This document shows, one piece after another, positions 51,508-61,585 of a stretch of DNA of 64,000 bases. A program made the translations under genes and the position numbers. Under the pieces are notes generated by a model. The model had not been told where the DNA came from, did not search any database, and saw nothing but the letters and a program-made list of their open reading frames with translations. Within the stretch, counting starts at the first letter, position 1. The number at the start of each line of letters is the position of its first letter. Origin of the DNA: Streptomyces sp. Je 1-79 (GTDB taxonomy: Bacteria; Actinomycetota; Actinomycetes; Streptomycetales; Streptomycetaceae); assembly GCF_025195125.1 (NCBI RefSeq), contig NZ_JAMGSL010000002.1, forward strand, positions 372,001 through 436,000, written 5' to 3'.

Positions 51508-52110
51508 GCGTCTCCTGGATACCGAGCTGCGGTTGGTCCGGTACAACTCCGCACGCGCGCGTGCCCACCTGAGTTCCTCGGACGCAGGTTCATCGACGTG
51601 CTCCGGGTCTCGACGTCGTGGAGGCGGACGCGTTGAGAACGTGGTCCGCGGGGTGTGGGACACCGGCAGGCCGGTTGGCGATGCGCTGGTGACGGTACGT
51701 TCCAGGCATGAGCCGTTTACCCGGGTCACAGCATCGGTGCCGGGGTTCCGGCTGGAGGTCCCGCAAGGGCGTCGCCGCGGAGTGGCGGGTGCGATCGTCG
51801 ATGCCACAGACCGTCACCGGGCCCAGGCTCGACTCGCCAGACCCTCACCTCCCCCTGCGACAGGCCGCCAGTCGTCCGCTCGATGACGCCGAGCCGAGTG
51901 CACCCCCGGCGGGGAAAGCGAATGTGTTCCCCGAGGACGCGCCGTACCGCCGCAGCATGGCCGACCTTCAGCCCCGGCTGGTGATTCGGCGGGACCCGGA
52001 CACCGAGGGCTCGCCCGGGACGCTGTCCGGGCCCGCGCGCTGCGTGAGGCCGGGGTGCACTCGATGATGGTCGTTGCCCTGTCAGCGCGGGGCCCGGGGC
52101 ACCAACCGGG
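51508..52110 (+). pseudogene. PAS/GAF regulatory phosphatase remnant
   Basis: Several plus-strand frames together recall the sensor part of a Streptomyces SpoIIE-type phosphatase. LLDTELRLVRYNSA (PAS start) continues after a frameshift as EFLGRRFIDVL, then VVRGVWDTGRPVGD, AGAIVDATDRHRAQARLA (PAS end), and finally RPRLVIRRDPDTEG and LREAGVHSMMVVALSARG (GAF-like). No single frame is open, and the kinase or phosphatase part is missing. It is a decayed relic between two catabolic genes. Confidence 0.6.
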
Positions 52111-52139
52111 GGTGAACCGCGGGGACGCATGCCGGGTGC

Positions 52140-53717
52140 TTATCGAGCCACGTCGATCGCGTGTTCCTCCGGCTCCCTCAGCTCGCGCTTGAGGATCTTG
52201 CCCGTGGCATTCATGGGCAGGACGTCGCGGAACTCCACGAGGCGGGGGTACTTGTAACCGGCCATCTCGTCCCTGCACCAGTCGATCAGCTCCTCCTCGG
52301 TGAGCGTCGCCCCCGGAGCGCGGACCACGCACGCCTTGATCTCCTCGCCGTGGCGGTCGTGCGGCACCCCGATGACGGCCGCCATGCTCACGGCGGGGTG
52401 GGTGAGCAGCACCTCCTCGATCTCCCGCGGGTACACGTTGAAACCACCGCGGATGATCATGTCCTTGGCGCGGTCGACGATGTAGAACCATCCGTCGGCG
52501 TCCCGGCGGGCCAGGTCACCGGTGCGGAACCAGCCGTTGCGCATCACCTCGGCGGTCGCCTCGGGCCGGTTGTAGTAACCCTTCATGACGTTGTGGCCGC
52601 GGACGACGATCTCGCCGATCGCGTCGGCGCCCTGGACCGGTGCCCAGTCCCTGTCGACCAGATCCACCTCGACACCCCAGACGGGGCGCCCGATGGAGCC
52701 CGGACGCACCTCCTCACCCGGCGGTACGAAGGTGGCCACCGGGCTCGTCTCCGAGAGGCCGTACCCCTCCATGATGGTGACCCCGAAACGCTCACGGAAG
52801 CGGCGGTGGATCTCGACCGGCAGTGCCGAGGCTCCCGACCCGGCCATCCGCAGGTTCTTGGCGATCAGCGACAGGTCGGCATCGGGCGCCTCCTCTTCGA
52901 GCAGGGCCCAGTACATCGTGGGAACTCCGGCGAAGAACGTGACGGCATGACGCTGCATCAGAGCGAGGGCGGCGCGGGCGTCGAAACGTGGCAGCAGCAC
53001 AAGCGTCGCCCGGGAGGCGATGCCGGCGTTCATCTGAGCGACCTGGCCGAAGGAGTGGAAGAGCGGCAGGGTGATCAGGTGGACGTCGTGCTCGATCTCG
53101 CCGAACAGCTTGTGGCAGGTGAGGACGTTGAGCATCAGGTTGGAGTGGGTGAGCTCGGCGCCCTTGGGGCGGCCGGTGGTGCCGGAGGTGTACAGGATGA
53201 GCGCGGTGTCACCGGACTCGGTGGCCGCTGTCTCGAAGTCCGCGCTCTGGGAGGCCAGCGCCGCGGTCAAGGTCTCGGCGCCCGCGATCGGAGAGATCTC
53301 GGTGGGGGCCGCGGTCATCAGGAAGAAGTCCTCGCACCCGGGGGTCTCACCGAAGCCGGACCAGCCCTCCTGCCCCATCGGGAGGTCCACGGTGCCCTCG
53401 AAACAGAAGTACGCCTTCGCTCCGGAGTCGGCCAGGTGGTACGCGATCTCGCGTCCCTTGAGCAGCACGTTGAGCGGGACGACGACCGCCCCGGCCTTGA
53501 GGATGCCGTAGTAGACGATCGGGAACCAGGGCAGGTTCGGGCACGACAAGGCCACCTTGTCACCGGGCTGGATGCCGCGCGAGCGCAGCAGGTTGGCCAC
53601 CCGGCGGGCGGCCGTGTCCAGCTCGGCGTAGGTGAGCCGCTGGGTGCCCAGCACGACCGCCGTGCGGTCGGGCACGGTGCGGGCGCTGTTCTCCAGCAGG
53701 ACGGCGAGATTGAGCAT
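52140..53717 (-). CDS. Long-chain acyl-CoA ligase family protein
   Basis: A 525-residue adenylate-forming enzyme with ILYTSGTTGRPKGAE (P-loop-like), GYGLSETSP, and WFRTGDLARRDADGWFYIVDR, plus the catalytic Lys region near the C-terminus (NATGKILKREL). It activates a carboxylic acid to its CoA ester. It is the last gene of a four-gene row with a dioxygenase, an MFS transporter and an aldehyde dehydrogenase, with gaps of about 50-80 bases between genes. GGAG precedes the ATG. Confidence 0.93.
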   Translation of the reverse strand: MLNLAVLLENSARTVPDRTAVVLGTQRLTYAELDTAARRVANLLRSRGIQPGDKVALSCPNLPWFPIVYYGILKAGAVVVPLNVLLKGREIAYHLADSGAKAYFCFEGTVDLPMGQEGWSGFGETPGCEDFFLMTAAPTEISPIAGAETLTAALASQSADFETAATESGDTALILYTSGTTGRPKGAELTHSNLMLNVLTCHKLFGEIEHDVHLITLPLFHSFGQVAQMNAGIASRATLVLLPRFDARAALALMQRHAVTFFAGVPTMYWALLEEEAPDADLSLIAKNLRMAGSGASALPVEIHRRFRERFGVTIMEGYGLSETSPVATFVPPGEEVRPGSIGRPVWGVEVDLVDRDWAPVQGADAIGEIVVRGHNVMKGYYNRPEATAEVMRNGWFRTGDLARRDADGWFYIVDRAKDMIIRGGFNVYPREIEEVLLTHPAVSMAAVIGVPHDRHGEEIKACVVRAPGATLTEEELIDWCRDEMAGYKYPRLVEFRDVLPMNATGKILKRELREPEEHAIDVAR

Positions 53718-53797
53718 GAGGTCTCCGTTGGGGATGCTTCGGCGGGCGCCGAAGGCGTGGCGGATACGAGGCCGGCAGGACCGCGGGCGGCCGCAGG

Positions 53798-55507
53798 TCA
53801 GCCCCGCAGCGCGGAGGCGAAGAGTGCGGGCAGTTTCGTCAGGCTCGGCGCCGCTGTGAAGCGGGTGAGGCGTTGCACCGTGGTCAGCGAGGTGCGGTTG
53901 GTGACGAAGTACGGGGGGCGGGGTGACAGCGACGGGTCACCCGTGACCAGGCCCCGGGGGGCAGGTGTGAACGGGGCGCGCAGCACGGTCTTCTCGATGT
54001 CCTCAAGCATGAACGCGTTGTGCACGAAGCCGATGCCGCTGCCGATGTCCTGGCGGGTGTGGCCGGGGAACGCGCCCCAGGGGGTGAAGCCGAGGAGGAA
54101 GCCGACGCCGGACCAGCAGTTGACGCCCAGGGTGCCGTACCGCAGCTCCGCGATGGCGGTGCGCACCGTCTCCCGGTGGGCCTTCTCGGTCTTCGGGTGG
54201 ACGATCAGGGTGGCGCCGAGGGTGCCGGGCAGGGTGTCGTTGGCGAAGTCGACGGCGTGGCGCAGGAATTCGGCCGGGGTCGCGCCGGGCAGGCGTACGA
54301 CGCCCAGGGCGCTGCCGAAGACCTCGTCGGTGATGAGGACGTCGTCGTGGTGGTCGGTGATGTCGGGGACGAGCAGCCGGCAGTCGTCGCCGTGCGTCTC
54401 CGCCTGCGGGTGGGCCTCGCGTACCGCGGCGAGGCGGCCTGCGGCGCCGGGGTAGTAGTCGGCGCGCGGGGGCAGATCGCGCAGTACCCGCCGGATCTCG
54501 TCGAGCAGCCGCTCGGTGCCGTCCCAGTCGCGCGGCAGGACCAGGATCTGGCTGGCGATGCAGTTGTGGCCGGAGTTGTTCATCTTGCTGGTGACGACGT
54601 GCTCGGCCTGGAAGCGGAAGTCGGCGTCGCTCCATGGTCCGGGTGCCACGATGCAGGGGCTGACGCCGCCCAGTTCGCTGCTGAAGGGCTTGGCGATCAG
54701 CGGGAGGTCGTCACGGCGGCGTTGTTCCGCCTTCTCGTCGGTGCCCCAGACGATGGCGTCGTGGGTGCGGTCGCTGCCGGTGACATGTATGGCGTCGACG
54801 CCTTCGTGGCGGGTGAGATAGGCACCCTCGGCCGCGCCGCCGTCGACGAAGCGCACCCAGCCCCGCTCGACGAACTCGGCGAAGACGTACTCGAAATGGG
54901 GGCGCAGGTAGGCGTTGACCGGGTTCATCTTGGCGATGACGACCTGGCCCTCGGCGTAGAGCTTGTGCAGGATGTCCAGCGCGGTGATGGCGGCGACGTT
55001 GCCGGCGCCGAGTACCAAAGCCAGGGCCGGGTCTCCCTGCCTGCCCCGGTACTCGCCCGCGGCGCCCGCCCGCGTCTGCTCCGCCGTGACGCCGGGGCGC
55101 AGCCATACCTGGGCCCGGAACCCGTTGAGCAGCAGGGTGTCCCAGCCGGTGGCGGGGAAGACGTCCACGCGGGTGCGGCCGTTCTCCTCGTGGACAGCCT
55201 TGGCATCCAGCGGATCCCTGCCCGCTGCGATCCGTCGCAGGACGTGCAGAAGCGCCGCGGCGTTCTGGACCAGGGCCCAGGGGCCGCCCATCCAGTCCTC
55301 CGCCGCCCAGAGCGAATCCGGTTCGTACCCCTTCGCCCGGGAGCCCGCGCCGGCCATCTCGGCCGCACGTGCGACGACGCGCGGCTGCAACCGCTCCAGG
55401 AGGGCTATGCGTTCGGTGAGCGGGGTGCTGGACCAGGACTCGGCGTTGCCGCGTACGTCGGCCACGGTGCGGTCGAGGAAGGAGGTGTCGAGGGCGCTGC
55501 TGTTCAA
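53798..55507 (-). CDS. Aldehyde dehydrogenase superfamily protein
   Basis: A 569-residue ALDH-like protein, longer than the standard 480-500. The catalytic Cys is expected in NSGHNCIASQ and the cofactor region in LVLGAGNVAAI and HVTGSDRTHD. The long N-terminal part has its own helical region. I start it at TTG (55507), with AAAGGA five bases before, since no ATG or GTG gives a sensible start there. It may oxidise an aldehyde formed by the TauD-type dioxygenase, feeding the CoA ligase. Confidence 0.85.
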   Translation of the reverse strand: MNSSALDTSFLDRTVADVRGNAESWSSTPLTERIALLERLQPRVVARAAEMAGAGSRAKGYEPDSLWAAEDWMGGPWALVQNAAALLHVLRRIAAGRDPLDAKAVHEENGRTRVDVFPATGWDTLLLNGFRAQVWLRPGVTAEQTRAGAAGEYRGRQGDPALALVLGAGNVAAITALDILHKLYAEGQVVIAKMNPVNAYLRPHFEYVFAEFVERGWVRFVDGGAAEGAYLTRHEGVDAIHVTGSDRTHDAIVWGTDEKAEQRRRDDLPLIAKPFSSELGGVSPCIVAPGPWSDADFRFQAEHVVTSKMNNSGHNCIASQILVLPRDWDGTERLLDEIRRVLRDLPPRADYYPGAAGRLAAVREAHPQAETHGDDCRLLVPDITDHHDDVLITDEVFGSALGVVRLPGATPAEFLRHAVDFANDTLPGTLGATLIVHPKTEKAHRETVRTAIAELRYGTLGVNCWSGVGFLLGFTPWGAFPGHTRQDIGSGIGFVHNAFMLEDIEKTVLRAPFTPAPRGLVTGDPSLSPRPPYFVTNRTSLTTVQRLTRFTAAPSLTKLPALFASALRG

Positions 55508-55589
55508 CGTCGTCCTTTGCGGAAGGTCGGGAGCGTGAAGGGCGGGGCCTGCCCCGTGCGTTGCGCAAGGAGCGGGCCCGTACGTGTCG

Positions 55590-56945
55590 TCACACGGAGA
55601 GCAGGCGGGCGTCGCGGTCGGGGTTGACCAGCGTGACGGCGGCGGTTCCGCCCACCAGGAGCAAGGCACCGGTGATCAGGACCGCGTACTCGTAGCCCCC
55701 CGTTCCATGGGTGTCCACGAGGCTGCCGATCAGCGTCGGAGCGATCAGACCGGCGGTGGTCACGACGGCGTTCATGATGCCCAGGGCGCCGCCGCGACGA
55801 TTGGCAGGAGCCAGCTCCATGATGGTGGTAGCCGCGATGCCGCCCATCGCTCCGGAGAGGCCGAATGAGCCGACCAGCAGCACGACGGTCGCGGCACCGG
55901 CCGGGACCACGGGCAGGGCCAGACAGGACACACCGGAGATGAGCAGAAGGACGCCGCCGACCCAACCGCGGGCCCACCGGCTCGCGATGCCCCGGCGCAG
56001 CATCCATCCGGTCAGGCCCGCCTGCCCGAGCACCAGGATTCCGCTCAGACCCCAGAACAGCATCAGCAGCTGTGTGGACACGGCCGAGGAGTAGCCCAGC
56101 CCGTCACGGAGATAGGAGGGGAGCCACACCAGGGCGAAGGCGATCACCCAGTAGGTGCTGAAGTAGCCGATCGTGACACCGATCCACGTGCGGGTCGCAA
56201 GGATCCGGCGGTACGGCATCTTGGGCTGTGCCCGGCCCGCGGTCCCGGCCCGGGTCCCCTCGTCCGTCCCCGGCCCGTCGTCGGAAGACGCCTCGGCCGG
56301 GGAGCCGTTGTCCGACATGGTCGCGTACGGTCCCTCTCCACCGAACGGGATCCACAGCAGCGTCCACACCACGCCGACCAGCGCCACCGCGGCGACGGCC
56401 GAGCGCCAGCCGTGACGGTTGATCAACCACGTCAGCACGGGAGCGGCGACCAGGACCCCCAGCGTGATCCCCAGGACGATCAACGATCCGGGCAGGTTGC
56501 GCCGGTGGTTGGGGAACCAGGACAGGGTCGTCTGCTGGGCGACCGGGTAGGCGGGCCCCTCGGCGGCGCCGAGGAGAACACGAGAGGCGATGAGCACCGC
56601 GAGCCCTCCTCCGACCGCCAGTGGCGCCTGGGATACGGACCACAGAACGGCCATGATCAGCAGCAGCCACTTCGGCCGTACGCGGTCGGCAAGCAGGCCG
56701 ACGGCCACACCGGAGATCGAGAACAGCAGGAAGAAGGCGCTGCTGGCGAGTCCGAAGGCCGATGCGGACAGGCCGAGGTCCTCTCGGATCTCCTCCGCGG
56801 CCAGACCGAGCACGGACTTGTCGGCGAAATTGATCATCATGAAGACGACGAGCAGCACGGTGACGATCCACGCGCGGCGTCTCGTTCTGCTCGGCGCCTT
56901 CACAGGGCCGGCGGGCACAGCGGGTGCGACGTCGATGTCGGTCAC
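55590..56945 (-). CDS. MFS transporter, ACS (anion:cation symporter)-like
   Basis: A 451-residue MFS protein with about twelve helices, an ACS-like first helix (VVFMMINFADKSVLGLAAEEI) and the loop GLLADRVRPKW. ACS members usually import organic acids, so it may take up the acid used by the cluster. GTG start with GGAG upstream. Confidence 0.88.
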   Translation of the reverse strand: MTDIDVAPAVPAGPVKAPSRTRRRAWIVTVLLVVFMMINFADKSVLGLAAEEIREDLGLSASAFGLASSAFFLLFSISGVAVGLLADRVRPKWLLLIMAVLWSVSQAPLAVGGGLAVLIASRVLLGAAEGPAYPVAQQTTLSWFPNHRRNLPGSLIVLGITLGVLVAAPVLTWLINRHGWRSAVAAVALVGVVWTLLWIPFGGEGPYATMSDNGSPAEASSDDGPGTDEGTRAGTAGRAQPKMPYRRILATRTWIGVTIGYFSTYWVIAFALVWLPSYLRDGLGYSSAVSTQLLMLFWGLSGILVLGQAGLTGWMLRRGIASRWARGWVGGVLLLISGVSCLALPVVPAGAATVVLLVGSFGLSGAMGGIAATTIMELAPANRRGGALGIMNAVVTTAGLIAPTLIGSLVDTHGTGGYEYAVLITGALLLVGGTAAVTLVNPDRDARLLSV

Positions 56946-56996
56946 AAGGGCTCCGCGGAGACTGGATGGGGAGGGAGGGAGGGGCCGGGAGCTCGG

Positions 56997-57920
56997 TCAG
57001 GAGAGCGGGACGCCCGCGATGGCGATGCGCTCCATGACACGGCGCTGCGGGAAGTAGTCGCTGATCGCGTAGTGCTGGGTGGCGATGTTGTCCCACACCG
57101 CGACGGAACCCGCCTGCCAGCGGAAGCGCACCTGGTACTCGGGGATACGGGCCTGGAGCACGAGCTCGTCGAGCAGTTCGCGGCTCTCCGCGTCCGACAG
57201 ACCGACGATCCGGGTCGTGAAGGGCTCGTTGACGTAGAGCACCTTGCGGCCGGTCCGCGGGTGGCGGACGACCACGGGATGCTCGACGGGCGGCAGGTTC
57301 TCGCGATGTGCCGCGACCTGGCGCGCGGTCATCAGCGCGCCGTGGCTCACCACCCAGTCGTGCACGGCGGTGAGGCCCTCGATCCGGGCCTTCATGGACT
57401 CGGTGAGGTTGTCGTACGCGGCCGCCATGTCCGCCCACATGGTGTCGCCGCCGGCGGTCGGGACCTCGACGGCGCGCAGCACGGAGCCGAGCGCCGGCGC
57501 GGCCATGAACGAGTGGTCGCTGTGCCAGATGTTCTCCGTGCCCATGAGCATGGCGTCCTTGGCCAGGCGGGTGACCACAGCGGTGTCGCCCTTGGGGAAG
57601 AAGGGGTTCTCCTCCGGCTCGCCCCACAGGGCGGAGAACGCGAGCTGGGACTGCGGGTCGAAGGCGTGCTGGTCGCGGAAGAAGAGCACCTTCCACTCCA
57701 GCAGTGCCTGCCGGATCTCCTCCGCGACGTCCTCACCGATCGGCAACGAGAGGTCGACTCCCCCGATCTCGGCGCCGATGTGCGGAGTGAGCGGGCAGAC
57801 GTCCAGGAGTCGGTAGTCGGGCTGGGTAGCGCCCGGCGCCATGCGGTCGAGGGTGCGCTTCCCGTAGTGCATCAGCGGCTTGTCGAGCGCGGGGGCGGGG
57901 GTGGTGACGGCGCTGTCCAT
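56997..57920 (-). CDS. TauD/TfdA family Fe(II)/2-oxoglutarate dioxygenase
   Basis: A 307-residue dioxygenase. The iron site is HSD in WHSDHSF and the distal His in ATQHYAISDY; the 2-oxoglutarate-binding Arg is in the RRVMERIAI region. It hydroxylates a substrate such as a sulfonate, aryloxyacid or alkyl compound, often causing C-S or C-O cleavage to an aldehyde. It is the first gene of the catabolic operon behind a CGTTA repeat element and next to a TetR-type gene. GGAGG precedes the ATG. Confidence 0.92.
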   Translation of the reverse strand: MDSAVTTPAPALDKPLMHYGKRTLDRMAPGATQPDYRLLDVCPLTPHIGAEIGGVDLSLPIGEDVAEEIRQALLEWKVLFFRDQHAFDPQSQLAFSALWGEPEENPFFPKGDTAVVTRLAKDAMLMGTENIWHSDHSFMAAPALGSVLRAVEVPTAGGDTMWADMAAAYDNLTESMKARIEGLTAVHDWVVSHGALMTARQVAAHRENLPPVEHPVVVRHPRTGRKVLYVNEPFTTRIVGLSDAESRELLDELVLQARIPEYQVRFRWQAGSVAVWDNIATQHYAISDYFPQRRVMERIAIAGVPLS

Positions 57921-57943
57921 GAGTCCTCCGTAACGGCCGGAAA

Positions 57944-57965
57944 ATCGTTACCGGAAGTATCGTTA
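57944..57965. promoter_or_regulatory. CGTTA-N10-CGTTA element upstream of the TauD-type gene
   Basis: ATCGTTA occurs twice with a 15-base period (57944-57950 and 57959-57965), as upstream of the enoyl-CoA hydratase. CCGTAACGG lies just beside it in inverse orientation. Confidence 0.65.
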
Positions 57966-58035
57966 TCAGGGTGCGGTGAGGCAAGGGCTTGGCGACACGA
58001 AAAATGGGGCGCGGGTTGGCCGCGAATGCCAGGCG

Positions 58036-58638
58036 TCAGCCGGTCGGGCCCACAGCGCGGGCCACGAGCTCGACCAGCGTCTCCACGAAGCGGGCGTCGG
58101 GCAGCTCCTGCTCACCGACCAGCCGGAAAAGCAGCGGGGCGGCCACCAGCGTGGCCGCGGCCCGGACGTCGGTGTCGGGCGCCACGTCGCCGCGGTCGAT
58201 CCCGCGCTCGAGGATGCGCCTCGTCTCGCCCGTGATCCGCTCGGTGTACTCCGCGTACTGACCCCGTGCCGCGCCTGTCTCGGCCGCCGCTCCGATCAGG
58301 CCCGCGATCAGCCGGTCCGAACCCGGCAGCCGATACGCCTCCAGGCGAGCGGCAAGGACAAAGCGGAGCTCGGCGCGGAAGTCGCCCAGATCAGGCACCG
58401 ACAGGACGCCGAGACGGGTCTCGGCAGCGGCGATGATCAGATCCTGCTTGGTGGCCCACCGCCGATACATGGCCGGCTTGCTCACCCCGGCGCGGGACGC
58501 GACGGCGTCCATCGTGACCGCGCCGATCCCCTGCTCGGTGATCAGGTCCACGACCGCCGTCAGGACGGCTCCGGTGACCCGCTCCTCGCGCGGGCGCCCC
58601 GGCCCTCGTACGGCCCCGTCCGGCTTCGTATCCACCAT
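58036..58638 (-). CDS. TetR family repressor
   Basis: A 200-residue TetR-type protein: N-terminal HTH (IGAVTMDAVASRAGVSKPAMYRRWATKQDLI) and a helical ligand domain (TetR_C_11-like). It lies 115 bases upstream of the TauD-type gene, same strand, and is the likely regulator of that operon. Confidence 0.92.
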   Translation of the reverse strand: MVDTKPDGAVRGPGRPREERVTGAVLTAVVDLITEQGIGAVTMDAVASRAGVSKPAMYRRWATKQDLIIAAAETRLGVLSVPDLGDFRAELRFVLAARLEAYRLPGSDRLIAGLIGAAAETGAARGQYAEYTERITGETRRILERGIDRGDVAPDTDVRAAATLVAAPLLFRLVGEQELPDARFVETLVELVARAVGPTG

Positions 58639-58864
58639 GCTCAGAGCCTACGGTCTCCGCCGGACCTGCCGGAACGAGGTGAGTTCGTCGACCGGAGCCC
58701 CCTGCGAGGGGTACTGCCCGCCGAGCCCTGGTGGCGGGAGGTGATCGACTGATCGGCGTCTCGCCTGGGCTCCGAGCGCTGTCCTGCCCACCCGCCCACG
58801 CGTGCGGGCAGCCGTGTGTCAGACGGCCGCCCAGCCGCCAGCCGTGGACTTGCAGGCCCCGGGC

Positions 58865-60103
58865 CTACGCTTCCGGGCGGTCGCCCGAGGCTTGGTGGGT
58901 GTCCGCGCCGGAGCTGACGTGCCGCTGGGTCTCCTGCGGACCGTGCCAGTCCAGGCACATCACGGTGGCATCGTCCTCGAGTCGGTCGCCGGCTGCGCCC
59001 CGTACCGCCGAAGTCATCGCCAGAGCGGTCTCGCGGGGATGCAGGTTCCGGGTGCGCTCCAGAAGGCCGGGGAGATCGACTTTCTCTCCATGGCGCTCGA
59101 GCATGCCGTCGGTGAACATGAGCAGTCGGTCGCCGGGGCGCAGGTCGACGTCCTGAGCGCGGTACGGGTGGGGCACGGGCACGGACAGTCCGAAGGGATG
59201 GTCCACCTCGCAGGTGATCGCCTTCGCGACCCCTTGGCGCAGTCGCAGTGGCCAGGGGTGGCCGGCGTTGACGAGCTGGGCCCGCCCGGTGTGGAGGTTG
59301 ATGCGCAACAGCTGTCCCGTGGCGTGGCCATGGCCGTGGTCGGCCAGGGCCTGGTCCGCCAGATGAGCCTGCTCCACCAGGCCGGCCCCTGCGCGACGGG
59401 CGCCCCGCAAGGCGCCGACCAGCACGGTGGCGGCCAGGGCCGCGTCGATGTCGTGCCCCATGGGGTCGGTCACCGACACGTGCAGGGTGTCGCGGTCCAG
59501 GATGTAGTCGAAGGTGTCGCCGCTGAGGTCTTCGGAGGGCTCGAGGCTCCCGCACAGGGTGAACTGGGCCGCCTCGCACGACAGGGACGGGGGAAGCAGC
59601 TGGTATTGGATCTCCGCGGCCAGGGTGGGCGGCCTGGAACGCTTGCCCCAGGTGTAGAGGTCGGTGAAGCGACCGTTGGCGATCACCACGTAGGCCAGGA
59701 CGTGCGCGGCCTCCCCGACCGCGGTGAGGGTGTCCTCGCCGGGTCCGGCCGGCAGAAGGAGTTCCAGGAGCCCGATCGCGTCCCCCCGGTTGGTGACCGG
59801 CGCGATCACGCGGTGTCCGCGATGGGTCACCTCCTGGTACGGCCGCTGGGTACGGATCACATGCTCGTACACGCTGCCGAGCAGAGGAATCCGTTCCGCT
59901 TCCTGACCGTTCTCCCCCACAGCGGTGGTGGACAGCCGGGCCACCGCCCTCCCCGTAAGGTCCACGATGAGGAAGGAGACCTCGACGGCCTCGAACCGCC
60001 GTCGCAGATCCCGCGCGACGACGTCGACAGCATCCACCGGCGCGGCCATCTCCGCTGCCGTCAACAGCCGGGGAAGCTCACTCTGCCCATCGCTCACGGC
60101 CAC
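58865..60103 (-). CDS. SpoIIE-type PP2C serine phosphatase with GAF-like sensor
   Basis: A 412-residue protein. The N-terminal about 170 residues resemble a GAF domain. The C-terminal PP2C/SpoIIE domain has [36 protein letters not shown] and DDATVMCL, covering the metal aspartates. Such proteins dephosphorylate anti-sigma antagonists in stress signalling. GTG start with GAAGGGACC upstream; no partner genes nearby. Confidence 0.9.
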   Translation of the reverse strand: MAVSDGQSELPRLLTAAEMAAPVDAVDVVARDLRRRFEAVEVSFLIVDLTGRAVARLSTTAVGENGQEAERIPLLGSVYEHVIRTQRPYQEVTHRGHRVIAPVTNRGDAIGLLELLLPAGPGEDTLTAVGEAAHVLAYVVIANGRFTDLYTWGKRSRPPTLAAEIQYQLLPPSLSCEAAQFTLCGSLEPSEDLSGDTFDYILDRDTLHVSVTDPMGHDIDAALAATVLVGALRGARRAGAGLVEQAHLADQALADHGHGHATGQLLRINLHTGRAQLVNAGHPWPLRLRQGVAKAITCEVDHPFGLSVPVPHPYRAQDVDLRPGDRLLMFTDGMLERHGEKVDLPGLLERTRNLHPRETALAMTSAVRGAAGDRLEDDATVMCLDWHGPQETQRHVSSGADTHQASGDRPEA

Positions 60104-60538
60104 GGTCCCTTCGGTGAGCCCCTCCTGCGCCGACCCGGCACTCCGCCAGGGTGAGCGCCACCGGCCAGGCTCTTCACCTACACATCATCCACCCGGAGGG
60201 AGCCGGCCACAGGTCTGCCGCATCGCGCCGCCGCGCGGCGCGGCAGGATACCGGCGTGTAGGGCAGCGGTGAACATCGAAGCAGCTCGGCGACGGGCGCG
60301 CACTCGCCCCGACCAGCGCCTTCTGCGTCAGGTCACCTCGGCCAGGCCACCTCGGCATCGCCGGACCCGCCCGTCCGCTCTTTCCACGGTGTCGACAGCA
60401 CCGTGAGTGGTCCGCGATCTGGCACCACTCCAGGGCCGACCGGCCCGTCACACGCTCCCTGGTCGCTGACAACCCCTGACGATCACATCGTGACGACTCG
60501 TGCGGGCGGGCGAGGTCGAGGCGTCTCGTCGGCCCCGA
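60104..60538. other. Intergenic region with a small hairpin
   Basis: No gene is supported. An 8-base-pair perfect hairpin with 3-base loop (60224-60242) could be a terminator of the iron-transport operon on the minus strand, but it is about 300 bases beyond the stop. No promoter of note. Confidence 0.45.
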
Positions 60539-61585
60539 TCAAGCGTTCCCCGGGTGCAAGGTGGCCTCGCCGGTGAGACACACGCCGACCCTCACACCCG
60601 GTTCGACCCGCAGGGGGCCCGAAGTGCGAATGTCGATCGGCCGGTCCAGGCCGTCGACGGCGACCGTGACCAGGGCGTCGTGACCGAAGAAGCGAACGTC
60701 GGTCACGACGCCCGCGGCGTCGGCGGAGTCCGCCTCCGAGAGCCGGAGTTGCTCAGGGCGGAGGAGGACCAGACCGTCGCGTAGTCCCTCCGGGGCGGCT
60801 GCGAGCGGGATGCGTCCCAGCGCGGTCGCGGCGACGTCCTTGTCGGCGGTTCCGGGAACGAGGACGGCGTCGCCGACGAACGAGGCCAGCCAGGGGTCCA
60901 CCGGCCGGTGGTACAGCTCCTCGGGCGTGCCGCACTGGGCGACGCGCCCCTCGCGCAGGACGGCGACCAGGTCGGCGGTGGAGAGGGCCTCCTGCTGGTC
61001 GTGGGTGACGAGCAGGGCGGTGGCGCCGCTCTCCCGGAGCACGGCACGGACCTCGGCCCGTACGGCCCCGCGCAGTCCGCTGTCGAGTGCGCTGAACGGC
61101 TCGTCGAGGAGCACGAGATGGGGCCGGGGAGCGAGCGCGCGGGCGAGGGCGACGCGCTGCTGCTGCCCTCCTGACAGCTCGTGCGGCATGCGCTCGCCGT
61201 AGCCCGGCAGTCCCACCAGGTCCAGCATCTCCCCCACGCGGGCTCGTCGGCCCGGACGGTCGAGGTCCGTGAGCCCGAAGGCGATGTTCCGGGCCACACT
61301 CAGGTGCGGGAAGAGCGCGCCCTCCTGGGGCACGATCCCGATCCGGCGCCGCTCGGGCGGCAGGTGGACACCGGGCCCGCCGAGGAGCCGGCCCGCGACG
61401 GTCACGGTGCCGGCGTCGGCCTTCAGGAACCCGGCGATCACCCGCAGCAGGGTGGTCTTGCCGCACCCGGAGGGGCCGAGGACGGCGGTGAGGGAGCCGC
61501 CGGGGACGGTGAGGTCGAGCCCGTCCAGGACCGGTGTCCCGGGCCCGTACGCCTTGACGGCCTGGCGGACGTCGAGCTCGTTCAT
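60539..61585 (-). CDS. Ferric iron ABC transporter ATPase (FbpC-like)
   Basis: A 348-residue ATPase with Walker [10 protein letters not shown], signature LSGGQQQR, Walker [13 protein letters not shown] and His switch VTHDQQEAL, then a C-terminal TOBE-type domain. It drives the FbpB-like permease encoded just upstream; starts overlap as ATGA. Confidence 0.93.
   Translation of the reverse strand: MNELDVRQAVKAYGPGTPVLDGLDLTVPGGSLTAVLGPSGCGKTTLLRVIAGFLKADAGTVTVAGRLLGGPGVHLPPERRRIGIVPQEGALFPHLSVARNIAFGLTDLDRPGRRARVGEMLDLVGLPGYGERMPHELSGGQQQRVALARALAPRPHLVLLDEPFSALDSGLRGAVRAEVRAVLRESGATALLVTHDQQEALSTADLVAVLREGRVAQCGTPEELYHRPVDPWLASFVGDAVLVPGTADKDVAATALGRIPLAAAPEGLRDGLVLLRPEQLRLSEADSADAAGVVTDVRFFGHDALVTVAVDGLDRPIDIRTSGPLRVEPGVRVGVCLTGEATLHPGNA

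Noticed and set aside
58639-58864. Short plus-strand frame ending in PAEPWWREVID
   Set aside because: Too short, no start with a ribosome binding site, and no recognisable family.
60104-60538. Search for a tRNA or small RNA in the gap
   Set aside because: Only one short GC hairpin found; no cloverleaf or conserved RNA features.
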